Shown in pieces: positions 14,690 through 22,187 of a DNA stretch of 32,970 nt. The stretch's first letter is position 1. Every line of letters starts with the position of its first letter. The notes beneath the pieces were generated by a model. That model did no database searches. It saw only the letters and a list, made by a program, of their open reading frames with translations, and was not told the origin of the DNA. Made by a program: the position numbers and the translations under genes. This stretch comes from an uncultured Clostridia bacterium. GTDB taxonomy: Bacteria; Bacillota; Clostridia; Christensenellales; Aristaeellaceae. The DNA lies in the NCBI GenBank assembly GCA_946414315.1, contig CAMKNZ010000022.1, positions 1 to 32,970 on the forward strand, written 5' to 3'.

Positions 14690-15865
14690 TTATGTGTCCG
14701 GGATGACAGCGTATGTCAGCTGTTCGTCCGTCTTGTACACGTTCAGCGTATAGCCCGGCAGCTGAAAAACGTTGTCCATGGTTTCCGCGTTGTCAAACCA
14801 GTTTGTCAGGTCATCCAGCGATACCCGGTCCTGGAAGTCATAGCCGATCATCATCTGGAAAGCAAACATTGACAGGTTGACCGCGCCGTCCGGCACACCG
14901 GATTTGATCGTAAAGTTCAGTATCCGTGCGGGCGCGCTCTCCGATACCGCTGTCGGTTCCCCGAACATGAAAGCCGCCTCAACGGTCCAGGCGCTGTTGT
15001 CGTAGTAAATGACCTCGTCGACACAATCCGTTTCGGTCAACGTATAGTTTTCCTTGACGATCCTGACGCCTTCCGCGCCCAGCTGTTCGGCATACTGTTC
15101 CGCCTGCGCCTCCATCAGCGCGTTGTAGCGCTCTTTAAAAGTCGAAGGGGTCATAAAGAGCGGTACGCTGTTATCGACCATTCCCGTTCCCGCGGAATTG
15201 GGTGTGATTTCTTCTTCCTCCTCCGGGCCGTAGGGATAATCCTGGTGGCCGATCATCATCAGCAGGCCGTTCTCGAACCGGATCATGGTGTTGTACTGGT
15301 TCAGCACCGGGGCGCTGTCAGCGTCCGAGACCAGCGTGACAAACTGGTCCGAGTTGTACGTCCCGTCGATGTTCCCGTCCGGATCCAGCCACGTATAGTT
15401 GAAATCGTTGGGCAGGGGCATCATGATCTTTTGCTCACCGACCTTCGTACACGGCACCCAGTCGTCCACGATGGCGACGCAGGCGGTGTTGGACGTCTTG
15501 CTGAAAGCGATGTAGCCGGGAATGTCTTCCTCTACATACAGCTCGCGCTTTCCGTCCTGCTCCGGCTGCAGGGACTTCACCGTATAGGTCTTCCCGTTCA
15601 CTTTCACCTTGTCCCCGGCCTGCAGGGCCCAGACCTGGTCAGCCGCGTAAAGGTCCTGCACATACAGATCCGCTGTAAAGTATCCGTGGTCCTTGATCTT
15701 GTCTGTATCCCTGATCCGGGCCCAGTAGGTCCCGTTCTGGTAGTCCACCTGCGTGTTCGATACGTCCACAGGCGCGACGACGCTTCCGGCGGCCAGGGCT
15801 CCGCCGCACATGACTGCGGTCAGCGCCAGGATCGTCGTCAGGGCCATTGCCAGCATCTTTTTCAT
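14690..15865 (-). CDS. Secreted protein of unknown function
   Basis: I do not recognise a family. The product has 391 residues with a clear signal peptide (MKKMLAMALTTILALTAV...GALA, cut near residue 25). The mature part is acidic and has no further membrane segment. It has a possible small beta domain near 80-115 (GDKVKVNGKTYTVKSLQ), a polar stretch with five Glu (EEEEE) near 215, a predicted helix ERYNALMEAQAEQYAEQLGAEG, and a C-terminal region with several Phe/Met (LSMFAFQMMIGYDFQD). No catalytic or anchor motif is visible. AAAGGGAGGAAAC precedes the ATG. It faces away from the exporter gene pair and is followed by its own terminator, so it is probably transcribed alone. Confidence 0.8.
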   Translation of the reverse strand: MKKMLAMALTTILALTAVMCGGALAAGSVVAPVDVSNTQVDYQNGTYWARIRDTDKIKDHGYFTADLYVQDLYAADQVWALQAGDKVKVNGKTYTVKSLQPEQDGKRELYVEEDIPGYIAFSKTSNTACVAIVDDWVPCTKVGEQKIMMPLPNDFNYTWLDPDGNIDGTYNSDQFVTLVSDADSAPVLNQYNTMIRFENGLLMMIGHQDYPYGPEEEEEITPNSAGTGMVDNSVPLFMTPSTFKERYNALMEAQAEQYAEQLGAEGVRIVKENYTLTETDCVDEVIYYDNSAWTVEAAFMFGEPTAVSESAPARILNFTIKSGVPDGAVNLSMFAFQMMIGYDFQDRVSLDDLTNWFDNAETMDNVFQLPGYTLNVYKTDEQLTYAVIPDT

Positions 15866-15935
15866 GCTTGTTTCCTCCCTTTGATTCGTTATTGTGAAAT
15901 TGTCGCTCAGTATTATGGTGTATTTGGGAATAATA

Positions 15936-15966
15936 TTCTCCGTTTAACGGAGATTTTCCTTTTTTT
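15936..15966. promoter_or_regulatory. Short hairpin with T-run between divergent genes
   Basis: TCTCCGTT (15936-15943) and AACGGAGA (15945-15952) are complementary and are followed by TTTTCCTTTTTTT on the plus strand. It looks like a terminator, but no plus-strand gene lies upstream. It may be the folded leader or insulating element of the divergent promoters. Confidence 0.35.
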
Positions 15967-15968
15967 CG

Positions 15969-15977
15969 TGTTATAAT
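15969..15977 (+). promoter_or_regulatory. Extended -10 promoter of the ThrE-like exporter operon
   Basis: TGTTATAAT at 15969-15977 is a perfect extended -10 element. The -35 region is poor, as is usual for this class. The -10 overlaps the upstream in-frame ATG at 15976, which therefore cannot be the start codon of the transcript. Confidence 0.65.
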
Positions 15978-16008
15978 GCGTCTATCAAGATCAACGGGGA
16001 GATCATCG

Positions 16009-16791
16009 ATGGAAAATGCTTCTGACGCTTCCTGCATGGATGCCCTGCAGCTGGCCGGAAAGATCATCATGGAAAACGGCGGGGAAACCTACCGTGCCGA
16101 AGAGACGATCAACCGGATGGGCCGGGGCTTCGGCCTGGAGCAGGTCGACAGCTTTGCCGTGCCCAGCGGCCTGTTTATCTCCTATAAAAACGAAGACGGC
16201 GAACCTGTCACCAGCGTCCGCCGCGTCCGCAGGGAAACCCGGAACCTGACCCGTGTCGACGAGGTCAACCAGGTCTCCCGCCTTGCCGCCTCCGGCAAGC
16301 TGGACTGCCGTCAGGCCCTTGCCCGCCTGCGGGAGATCGAGTGCCATCCCGGCAGTTTCGCCGGAATGTGGTGCCTTCCCGCCGCCTTCCTGTGCGCCGC
16401 GGGTTTTGCGCTGCTGTTCGGCGCCGATCTGCTTTCCATTGCGGCCGCCGGCGTCGTTGCCCTGCTGGTTCAGCTGATGGAAACCTTCATGGCCCGTTTC
16501 CGCAGCCGCGGCATGGCCGCCTCCATCCTGGGCGGCCTGCTGACCACAATGCTTCCCCTGCTGCTTTCCCGGGTCCTGCCTGCCCTGCAGACGGAGCTGA
16601 TCGTCGCCGGCGCCGTCATGCCGCTGGTTCCCGGACTTGCCATGACCACCGCCGTCCAGGATACCATGCGCGGCGATATGGTCTCCGGCATTTCCCACGG
16701 CGTCCAGGCGGTCCTGACCGCCTGCCTGATCGCCGGCGGCGCGCTGCTGGCCGTTGAGATCATGCATTTCATTCCGGGAGGTGCTGTCTGA
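16009..16791 (+). CDS. ThrE-like threonine/serine exporter, N-terminal component (DUF1212, YjjP-like)
   Basis: The product has 260 residues. The soluble N-terminal half carries the DUF1212 signature: ALQLAGKIIMENGGETYRAEET, SFAVPSGLFIS, and RVRRETRNLTRVDEVNQVSRL. The second half has about five hydrophobic segments and contains VAGAVMPLVPGLAMTTAVQD, a conserved Pro-Gly turn of the family. In this split form two proteins together make the exporter; the role is efflux of small amino or dicarboxylic acids. The start at 16009 is chosen because GGGGAG at 15996-16001 lies 7 bases upstream and the longer frame begins inside the -10 box. The stop overlaps the next start as TGATG, so the two are coupled. 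Confidence 0.9.
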   Translation: MENASDASCMDALQLAGKIIMENGGETYRAEETINRMGRGFGLEQVDSFAVPSGLFISYKNEDGEPVTSVRRVRRETRNLTRVDEVNQVSRLAASGKLDCRQALARLREIECHPGSFAGMWCLPAAFLCAAGFALLFGADLLSIAAAGVVALLVQLMETFMARFRSRGMAASILGGLLTTMLPLLLSRVLPALQTELIVAGAVMPLVPGLAMTTAVQDTMRGDMVSGISHGVQAVLTACLIAGGALLAVEIMHFIPGGAV

Positions 16792-17246
16792 TGCCGGTTG
16801 CAGAACAGATTATCCGCGCGGTGCTCGGCGCCTTCTTCGGCACGGTCGGGTTTGCCATGCTGGTCCATACGCCGAAACGCGCCTGGTTCGTCTCAGGCCT
16901 GATTGCTTCCCTGTCCTATCTGCTCTACTGGCTCCTGACTTGGCTGGGGCTTCCGGATCCCATGGCGATCTTCATCGGGTCCCTGTTCGGCTCCCTGGCC
17001 GGCCTCCTGTCCGCCCGGCAGATGAAGATCATCGGCACCGTGTTCCTGATGTCCGCGGTGGTCCCGGTGGTGCCCGGCCTGGGCCTCTACCGGATGATGG
17101 CCGCCCTGGGCCAGGGTCAGCTTGCCACCGGGGCCAAAACCGGAATCCAGGCCATGATCACCGTCGCGATGATCGCCCTGGGCCTCGGCGCCGGCGCCTT
17201 TGCCGACCGGATCATCTGGTCCCGCAAGCCCCACCGTGAAACATGA
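16791..17246 (+). CDS. ThrE-like exporter, C-terminal component (DUF3815, YjjB-like)
   Basis: The product has 151 residues with four or five hydrophobic segments. Family features are the N-terminal AVLGAFFGTVGFAMLVHTPKRAW, the central IFIGSLFGSLAGLLSARQMK, and SAVVPVVPGLGLYRMM, whose PVVPG turn mirrors the PLVPG of the partner. Partner and order (DUF1212 then DUF3815) are the standard arrangement of the two-protein exporter. GGGAGGT at 16777-16783 inside the partner gene serves as ribosome site, and start and stop codons share one base. A strong terminator follows. Confidence 0.9.
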   Translation: MPVAEQIIRAVLGAFFGTVGFAMLVHTPKRAWFVSGLIASLSYLLYWLLTWLGLPDPMAIFIGSLFGSLAGLLSARQMKIIGTVFLMSAVVPVVPGLGLYRMMAALGQGQLATGAKTGIQAMITVAMIALGLGAGAFADRIIWSRKPHRET

Positions 17247-17262
17247 CCGAATGAAATACGAT

Positions 17263-17294
17263 ACCCGCAGGCACAATGCCTGCGGGTGTTTTTG
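17263..17294 (+). terminator. Terminator of the exporter operon
   Basis: A perfect 11-bp stem ACCCGCAGGCA (17263-17273) and TGCCTGCGGGT (17277-17287), with a CAA loop, is followed by GTTTTTG. The convergent radical SAM gene ends 19 bases further and may use the same hairpin, although its own T-run is weak. Confidence 0.88.
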
Positions 17295-17312
17295 TGTATG
17301 CTCCGGAATTCA

Positions 17313-18173
17313 TCAGCAGTTCCCCGGGTATACGTACTTCAGGTTCTTTTTCGCTTCTTCCACCAGTTCATATACTTTCTTCACGTCTGTCGGCCCCCGG
17401 TCCGTCATACGGTACCGCGGGAAGAACCGGCTGATATGCAGCGGGATTTCCTTCCCGCTCTTTCCGCCGTATACGCCCTTCAGCCCGGCAACCCAGGCGC
17501 TCAGTTCCTGCATCTCTTCCCGGCTGTCGTTCTCCCCGGGAACGATCAGGGTGGTCAGTTCCACATGGCACCCTTTCACCGCTTCCCGGATGAAGTCCAT
17601 GGTCATCTGCCGGTCGCCCTTCAGCACCTCCCTGTAATACCGGTCCGTGAAGCCTTTCAGGTCGATGTTCATCGCGTCGATGTGCGGCGCGATTTCTTCC
17701 AGCACGGGCAGGGTCGCCGTCCCGTTGGTCACCAGCACACGCTTGAGCCCTTTTTCGCCGGCCAGTTTCGCCGTATCCCGGACGAACTCGTATCCCACCA
17801 GGGGCTCGTTATACGTAAAGGCAATCCCGATGTTTCCCTTCTTCCTGTAAAACTGAGCGATCTCCACCAGCGTCTCCGGCCGCACATCGTCCGTCGGGAC
17901 GCTGAAGTTCCCGTCCTCCCCGGCCTGGGCGATCTCGTGGTTCTGGCAGAAGGCGCAGTGCAGGTTGCAGCCCAGGCTGCCCACGGAAAGAATCATGCTT
18001 CCGGGGAAAAAGTGATACAGCGGCTTCTTTTCGATGGGATCGAGCGCAAGGGAAGAAAGCCGGCCGTAGAAAACCGGGCGGACCCTTCCGTCCCGGCAGG
18101 CCCGCGCGCCGCAGTCACCGATCTGCCGTTCGGTCAGATGGCAGTGCCTGAAGCATACTTCGCATACGCCCAT
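17313..18173 (-). CDS. amrS: AmmeMemoRadiSam system radical SAM enzyme
   Basis: The product has 286 residues. It starts with a cysteine cluster (CEVCFRHC and CGARAC within residues 4-26) and then the radical SAM motif C69-NLH-C73-AF-C76 after SVGSLG. Later come FTYNEPLVGYEF, LVTNGTATLP, MNIDLKGF, TTLIVPGEND and PLHISRFFPRY, a set I know from the AmmeMemoRadiSam subfamily and the related pyruvate-formate-lyase-activating-like enzymes. The enzyme cleaves S-adenosylmethionine with a 4Fe-4S cluster. Its real substrate is not settled. GGAAGGGGA precedes the ATG. It lies 19 bases downstream of the MEMO-AMMECR1 fusion gene, so all three parts of the system are encoded by two adjacent genes. Confidence 0.92.
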   Translation of the reverse strand: MGVCEVCFRHCHLTERQIGDCGARACRDGRVRPVFYGRLSSLALDPIEKKPLYHFFPGSMILSVGSLGCNLHCAFCQNHEIAQAGEDGNFSVPTDDVRPETLVEIAQFYRKKGNIGIAFTYNEPLVGYEFVRDTAKLAGEKGLKRVLVTNGTATLPVLEEIAPHIDAMNIDLKGFTDRYYREVLKGDRQMTMDFIREAVKGCHVELTTLIVPGENDSREEMQELSAWVAGLKGVYGGKSGKEIPLHISRFFPRYRMTDRGPTDVKKVYELVEEAKKNLKYVYPGNC

Positions 18174-18192
18174 CCCTGTTCGTCCCCTTCCG

Positions 18193-19578
18193 TTATCTGT
18201 GGCGAATCACTTCAAACCGCTCCAGGGTGATCTTTTCCCGGGGTGAGATACCGCCCTTGCGCATGGCGATATCCACTTGCTCGTCCACCGTATCCACGCC
18301 GTCCAGGTCCGGCAGCAGCAGGCCGCGCTTTCCGCCGCTGGAGACGATCACGCCGTAGCGTTTCACGTCCAGCTCATCCTTGCTTTCGATCTTTTCCGGC
18401 GTCGTCAGTACGTCTACGTTGATCTCCAGCTTATCCAGTTCATCCGGCCGGATCGGGTCAAACCGCGGATCCCTGGTGGAGGCGCTGATCGCGTTGTGGA
18501 TGATCTCCTCCGCCACCGATCCGTATACCGGCAGGATCGTCCCGATGCAGCCCCGCAGCCGTCCGTCCTTGTGAATCGAAACGAATACGCCGGCCCGGTG
18601 ATCCGTCATCTCCGCCGTTGCCCATTCCGGAACGTCGTACCGTTTTCGGATGGAAACATACTGCTCAACGGTCTCCCGCGCCAGGCGGACGAAGCTGTCC
18701 TCCTTTGCGCGCATTTCCGCCAGTTTCCGCTCCTGTTTCCGCCTCCATCGGGGAAGGAATTCCCGTTCCCCGTTTGCTTCTCCGGGACGGAACGTACAGA
18801 TCCCGTATCCCACGCCGGTCACGTCCTCATGTGACAGTTCCTTCGCTTCCACTTCCTGCCCGTCCAGCACGCCCGCCATGATCACAAAGGAGCGGTGTCC
18901 GCACTCGGCGGCCTTGTCACAGAAGCTCTCTTCAAAATCAAGCAGCTCGCCGAAAGCGCCGCGGCCGCATACGTCCATGATCCGCCGGTCGTATTCCGGC
19001 CCTTCCGGCGCGAAGCCGTAGGGCCCGTATTTCTGCAGCTTGTGGGACAGGTCTCCGCTGGCGATGTATACAACCCGCCGGCCTGTCTGCCCGACGGCGT
19101 CCCGGATGATCTGGCCGAATTCATAGTGTTCCGCCAGCGACAGGCCGCTCAGGCCCATCCGGATCAGTTTGAAATCCCGGTATTTCTGTTCGATAAAATA
19201 CAGCGGCACCATCGTTCCGTGGTCCAGGCACTTGTCCTTTTCCCCCAGCGTGCCCGCCGGAAAGCCCTTCTCCTCCGCCAGGGCGCAGATCTTCTCCCTC
19301 AGTTCCCCGTCGTATGTCTCCCGGAAGCTGACCTTTCCGGCGCCGAAGCGGCCGAAGTCGCCCTTTGCCGCCTTTCCCGGCGACAGGTGGAAATAATCCG
19401 CATAGAGGATGCTGTGCGGACTGGATATAATAATGGTTTCCGGCTTCAGCTGTGCGATCTCCTCCGCCACAGCCTCATAGGCGCGGACCGTCTTTGTAAT
19501 CTGTTTTTCGCTGCCCCGGCCGATATCCGGAACGATCATCGGCGGATGCGGCACCATATACGCTGCCAGAACAGGCAT
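18193..19578 (-). CDS. AmmeMemoRadiSam proteins B and A fused (MEMO domain + AMMECR1 domain)
   Basis: The product has 461 residues in two domains. Residues 1-265 form a class III extradiol-dioxygenase-like (LigB/MEMO) domain, with His11 (VPHPP), SSPH (52-55), LDHG (118-121) and SGDLSH (174-179), the likely metal-binding set. Residues ~290-461 form an AMMECR1 domain with the invariant LRGCIG (341-346), RDPRFDP and GLLLPDLDGVDTVDEQVDIA. A basic linker (PRWRRKQERK) joins them. Many genomes encode the two domains separately; the fusion supports a direct physical link. GAGGAGGA lies upstream, and the gap to the preceding dehydrogenase gene is 15 bases. The chemistry of the trio is unresolved; a redox or radical modification of a protein or metabolite is inference. 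Confidence 0.93.
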   Translation of the reverse strand: MPVLAAYMVPHPPMIVPDIGRGSEKQITKTVRAYEAVAEEIAQLKPETIIISSPHSILYADYFHLSPGKAAKGDFGRFGAGKVSFRETYDGELREKICALAEEKGFPAGTLGEKDKCLDHGTMVPLYFIEQKYRDFKLIRMGLSGLSLAEHYEFGQIIRDAVGQTGRRVVYIASGDLSHKLQKYGPYGFAPEGPEYDRRIMDVCGRGAFGELLDFEESFCDKAAECGHRSFVIMAGVLDGQEVEAKELSHEDVTGVGYGICTFRPGEANGEREFLPRWRRKQERKLAEMRAKEDSFVRLARETVEQYVSIRKRYDVPEWATAEMTDHRAGVFVSIHKDGRLRGCIGTILPVYGSVAEEIIHNAISASTRDPRFDPIRPDELDKLEINVDVLTTPEKIESKDELDVKRYGVIVSSGGKRGLLLPDLDGVDTVDEQVDIAMRKGGISPREKITLERFEVIRHR

Positions 19579-19593
19579 TCCTCATTCTCCTCC

Positions 19594-20550
19594 TCAGTAT
19601 CCCCTTGTCCGGTCCACCAGGTGCTTCAGCGGCTTCCCTTCGCAGTAGTTCCCGAAGTCTTCCAGGAACTGCTCCGCGATCTTTTCCACCGTATGCTTCA
19701 GCGTCATGTTCCCGGCGGTATGCGGGGTGATCAGCAGGTTCGGCGTCTCCCAGACCGGATCGTCCTTGCCCAGCGGCTCTTTTTCAAACACGTCCAGCCC
19801 GGCATACAGCCGTCCGCTCCGCAGTTCGCCCAGCAGCGCCTCCTGGTCGATCACGCTGCCCCGGCCGACGTTGATGATCACCGCGCCGTCCGGCAGCAGC
19901 GCCAGCTGCTTTCTGCCCAGCATATGGAAGGCTTCCTTCGTTCCCGGCAAGGAGATGATCAGCACGTCCGTGTCCGGCAGGACCGTTTCCCAGTCCGCCG
20001 CCGTCAGGATCCGGTCAAAGCCGCCCGGGTTCCTGCCGCTCCGGTTCACGCCGATCAGGTTTGCCGGCGCGAAGGCCCTCAGCCGCACCGCGGTTTCCTG
20101 CCCGATGTCGCCCGTGCCCAGCAGCGTAATCCGGCTTCCTTTGATGGACCGCACCGTCAGGTCCCGCTTCCATTCGCGGGCATTCACAATCCGGCGGTAG
20201 TCCGGCTGCCTGCGCAGGATGTCCAGCAGCATCATCACCGTATGCTCGGCGATCGTCACGCCGTAGGCGCCGGAGGAGTTGGTCAGCAGCGCTGACCGGT
20301 TGGCGAAGGCGTCCTTCGCCAGGAACTGGTCCACGCCCGCATAGGGGGTGCAGATCCATTTCAGCTTCGGGGCGTCCCCGGTAATCTGCGGCAGGTGGCC
20401 GAAGAGGACTTCTGCCTCCTTCAGGTACGCCGGATCCTCCTCCGCCGTATCGAAAAAGCGGATCTCAAACCCATGTCCTTCCGCCGCCGCGCGGATTGTT
20501 TCCCGCTGCGCCTCTGTCAGTTCCTGTACGACCACTGCGATCTTCTTCAT
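19594..20550 (-). CDS. D-isomer-specific 2-hydroxyacid dehydrogenase family protein
   Basis: The product has 318 residues, normal for the family. The NAD(P)-binding glycine motif is GTGDIG (145-150). Catalytic landmarks are Arg230 (NVGRGSVID), the Glu in LDVFEKEPLG (near 256-258) and His277 (ITPHTAGN). The enzyme type reduces 2-keto acids to D-2-hydroxy acids with NADH or NADPH; the substrate cannot be read, and it lacks the ACT domain of full-length phosphoglycerate dehydrogenases. AGAGGGA precedes the ATG. It lies directly before the MEMO-AMMECR1 gene in one transcription unit, so a metabolic link with the AmmeMemoRadiSam proteins is possible but unproven. Confidence 0.9.
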   Translation of the reverse strand: MKKIAVVVQELTEAQRETIRAAAEGHGFEIRFFDTAEEDPAYLKEAEVLFGHLPQITGDAPKLKWICTPYAGVDQFLAKDAFANRSALLTNSSGAYGVTIAEHTVMMLLDILRRQPDYRRIVNAREWKRDLTVRSIKGSRITLLGTGDIGQETAVRLRAFAPANLIGVNRSGRNPGGFDRILTAADWETVLPDTDVLIISLPGTKEAFHMLGRKQLALLPDGAVIINVGRGSVIDQEALLGELRSGRLYAGLDVFEKEPLGKDDPVWETPNLLITPHTAGNMTLKHTVEKIAEQFLEDFGNYCEGKPLKHLVDRTRGY

Positions 20551-20565
20551 AAACCGTTCCCTCTT

Positions 20566-20596
20566 TAAGAAAGAGGAGAGCGCTCGTCTCTCCTCT
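20566..20596 (-). terminator. Possible terminator or attenuator between the unknown secreted-protein gene and the dehydrogenase gene
   Basis: AGAGGAGAG (20572-20580) and CTCTCCTCT (20588-20596) form a perfect 9-bp stem with a 7-base loop. On the minus strand TTTCTT follows. The T-run is interrupted, so partial read-through into the dehydrogenase-AmmeMemo genes is likely. Confidence 0.55.
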
Positions 20597-20612
20597 CTGA
20601 GTGTTCAGTGGA

Positions 20613-22169
20613 TTATTGTCCGTCCACAGCCGGCTGTTCCTGCGGAGCTTCGATCGTCTTCGTCTGGGGCGTCATCGCTTCCTTGATCTTCGTGTTGATC
20701 CAGTTGGCTGTTTCTTCCGGCACGTTCTTTGTCACAACCACCACGGTCTTCAGGATCCCGGCGATCATCGTCGTCCCGAGCAGGGTGTTTTCCTTGCTCT
20801 CGCTGTCCATCAGCTTCTCAGCCGCGGTCACGGTGATTTTTTCGCCTTCGAATACGGAAACCAGTTCTCCGCCCTTGCCGAAGGAACCGGTGAAGCTGAA
20901 CAGCGGCTTCTCGGCGTCGCCGAAGTAGAGCGCGAACACGATGTTCGTCCGGTCGCCTTCCGCTTTTTCCGTGCTGACGACGATCTTCGCTTCCTGTTCT
21001 CCGTCGTGGATGTTGCAGGTCATGTTCAGGTTCCCCGCTTCATCCCTGCCGGCCTTGATCTCGCCGTTGCTCGTCTTGCTCTGGATGTCCGCGGTCAGGT
21101 CGAAGACGCCGTCCTTGGTGCCGGTGGTGGTAATCGCCATCTTTTCGTCGCCCTGGTTGCGGATGATCTTCGCCTTGCTCTGTCCTTCGATGTCGCCGTA
21201 GGCGATATGCATCTCTTCCTTGTCCGTCCTGGCCATATCGCATACGGTGTATGTGCAGTTGTCTGCGTCCGTATAAACCGCCAGGTCGAACACATCCGGA
21301 TAATCCGATTCAGGCTGTTTCTTCAGTTCCTCGATCGCCTTGTCGATCTCGGCCCCGAAATCCTTACCGGTGGCGTCAAGCAGCGGCTTCAGGGATTCCT
21401 TGGCCGCCAGTTCCTTCGCGCCGGTCAGCAGGAATTCCACGAATTCGGGATAGGTCATGTTTACGGGCGTTTTGCTCACGAAGGTCATATCGTCCACGGT
21501 GAATTCACCGGTCTCGGTCTCGCCCTTCTTCGCTTCGATCCCTTCCGTCAGCTTCTTGCCGGCTTCTTCGATGTCCTTCGCGATCTGTTCCTTGTCCAGC
21601 TTCTCCAGGATCGCGGCGATGGCCTGCGGATCCATGCTGGAAGCGGCGGACTGTACGCTGCCGGCCATCGGAACCTGGCCTTCGCCTGTCAGGGCAGCCG
21701 TCTGTTCGGCAAGCTGCTGCGCCTGCTGTTCCATCTGCTCCTGCATCATCTGGATCAGTTCGTTGGAGATAAAGATCACGTTGTTGGGCAGCAGGCTGCT
21801 GGCAGCCTTGACGCCCGTGTCGTCCTTCTTCATGCCGATGGACAGCGCCACGCTGTCCCCGGCCAGGATGACCGCCTCGGCGGTGTCCTTGCTGGCAACG
21901 CCCCGCAGGGTCAGGGAGCTGATAATATCCCCGATGACCTTGACGATTTCCTTCTGCTCCTCAAGCTGTTTCTGGGCTGCTTCCGTCAGTCCTTCCTGCG
22001 CCGTCTGGCCCGAAAGAGCCATGATCGCTTCCACGTCCAGGCTGATCTTCGCGTCAAAGGAGACCGTGTCCTCGATGTTGGCGGTCACGCCGCCCATGGA
22101 GGTAAACGCCAGGGCAAGCGCCAGTAAGATGGAAACAATGGAACTCATGTCAATTTTCGGCATATTCAT
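20613..22169 (-). CDS. Secreted or membrane-anchored protein of unknown function
   Basis: I do not recognise a family. The product has 518 residues. Residues ~10-30 are hydrophobic (SSIVSILLALALAFTSMGGV) but lack a basic start and a clear cleavage site, so it could be a signal anchor. Residues ~140-160 are Gln-rich and helical (MMQEQMEQQAQQLAEQT), followed by an Ala/Lys/Glu-rich helical stretch to ~220. The second half is beta-rich (CTYTVCDMARTDKEEMH, KMAITTTGTKDGVFDLTADI, FSFTGSFGKGGELVSVF), like a repetitive lipid- or peptide-binding sheet. A weak second hydrophobic stretch (MIAGILKTVVVV) lies near 475. AAGGAGGATATG precedes the start. It follows the VanW gene by 18 bases and is co-transcribed with it. 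Confidence 0.8.
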   Translation of the reverse strand: MNMPKIDMSSIVSILLALALAFTSMGGVTANIEDTVSFDAKISLDVEAIMALSGQTAQEGLTEAAQKQLEEQKEIVKVIGDIISSLTLRGVASKDTAEAVILAGDSVALSIGMKKDDTGVKAASSLLPNNVIFISNELIQMMQEQMEQQAQQLAEQTAALTGEGQVPMAGSVQSAASSMDPQAIAAILEKLDKEQIAKDIEEAGKKLTEGIEAKKGETETGEFTVDDMTFVSKTPVNMTYPEFVEFLLTGAKELAAKESLKPLLDATGKDFGAEIDKAIEELKKQPESDYPDVFDLAVYTDADNCTYTVCDMARTDKEEMHIAYGDIEGQSKAKIIRNQGDEKMAITTTGTKDGVFDLTADIQSKTSNGEIKAGRDEAGNLNMTCNIHDGEQEAKIVVSTEKAEGDRTNIVFALYFGDAEKPLFSFTGSFGKGGELVSVFEGEKITVTAAEKLMDSESKENTLLGTTMIAGILKTVVVVTKNVPEETANWINTKIKEAMTPQTKTIEAPQEQPAVDGQ

Positions 22170-22187
22170 AATACATATCCTCCTTGT

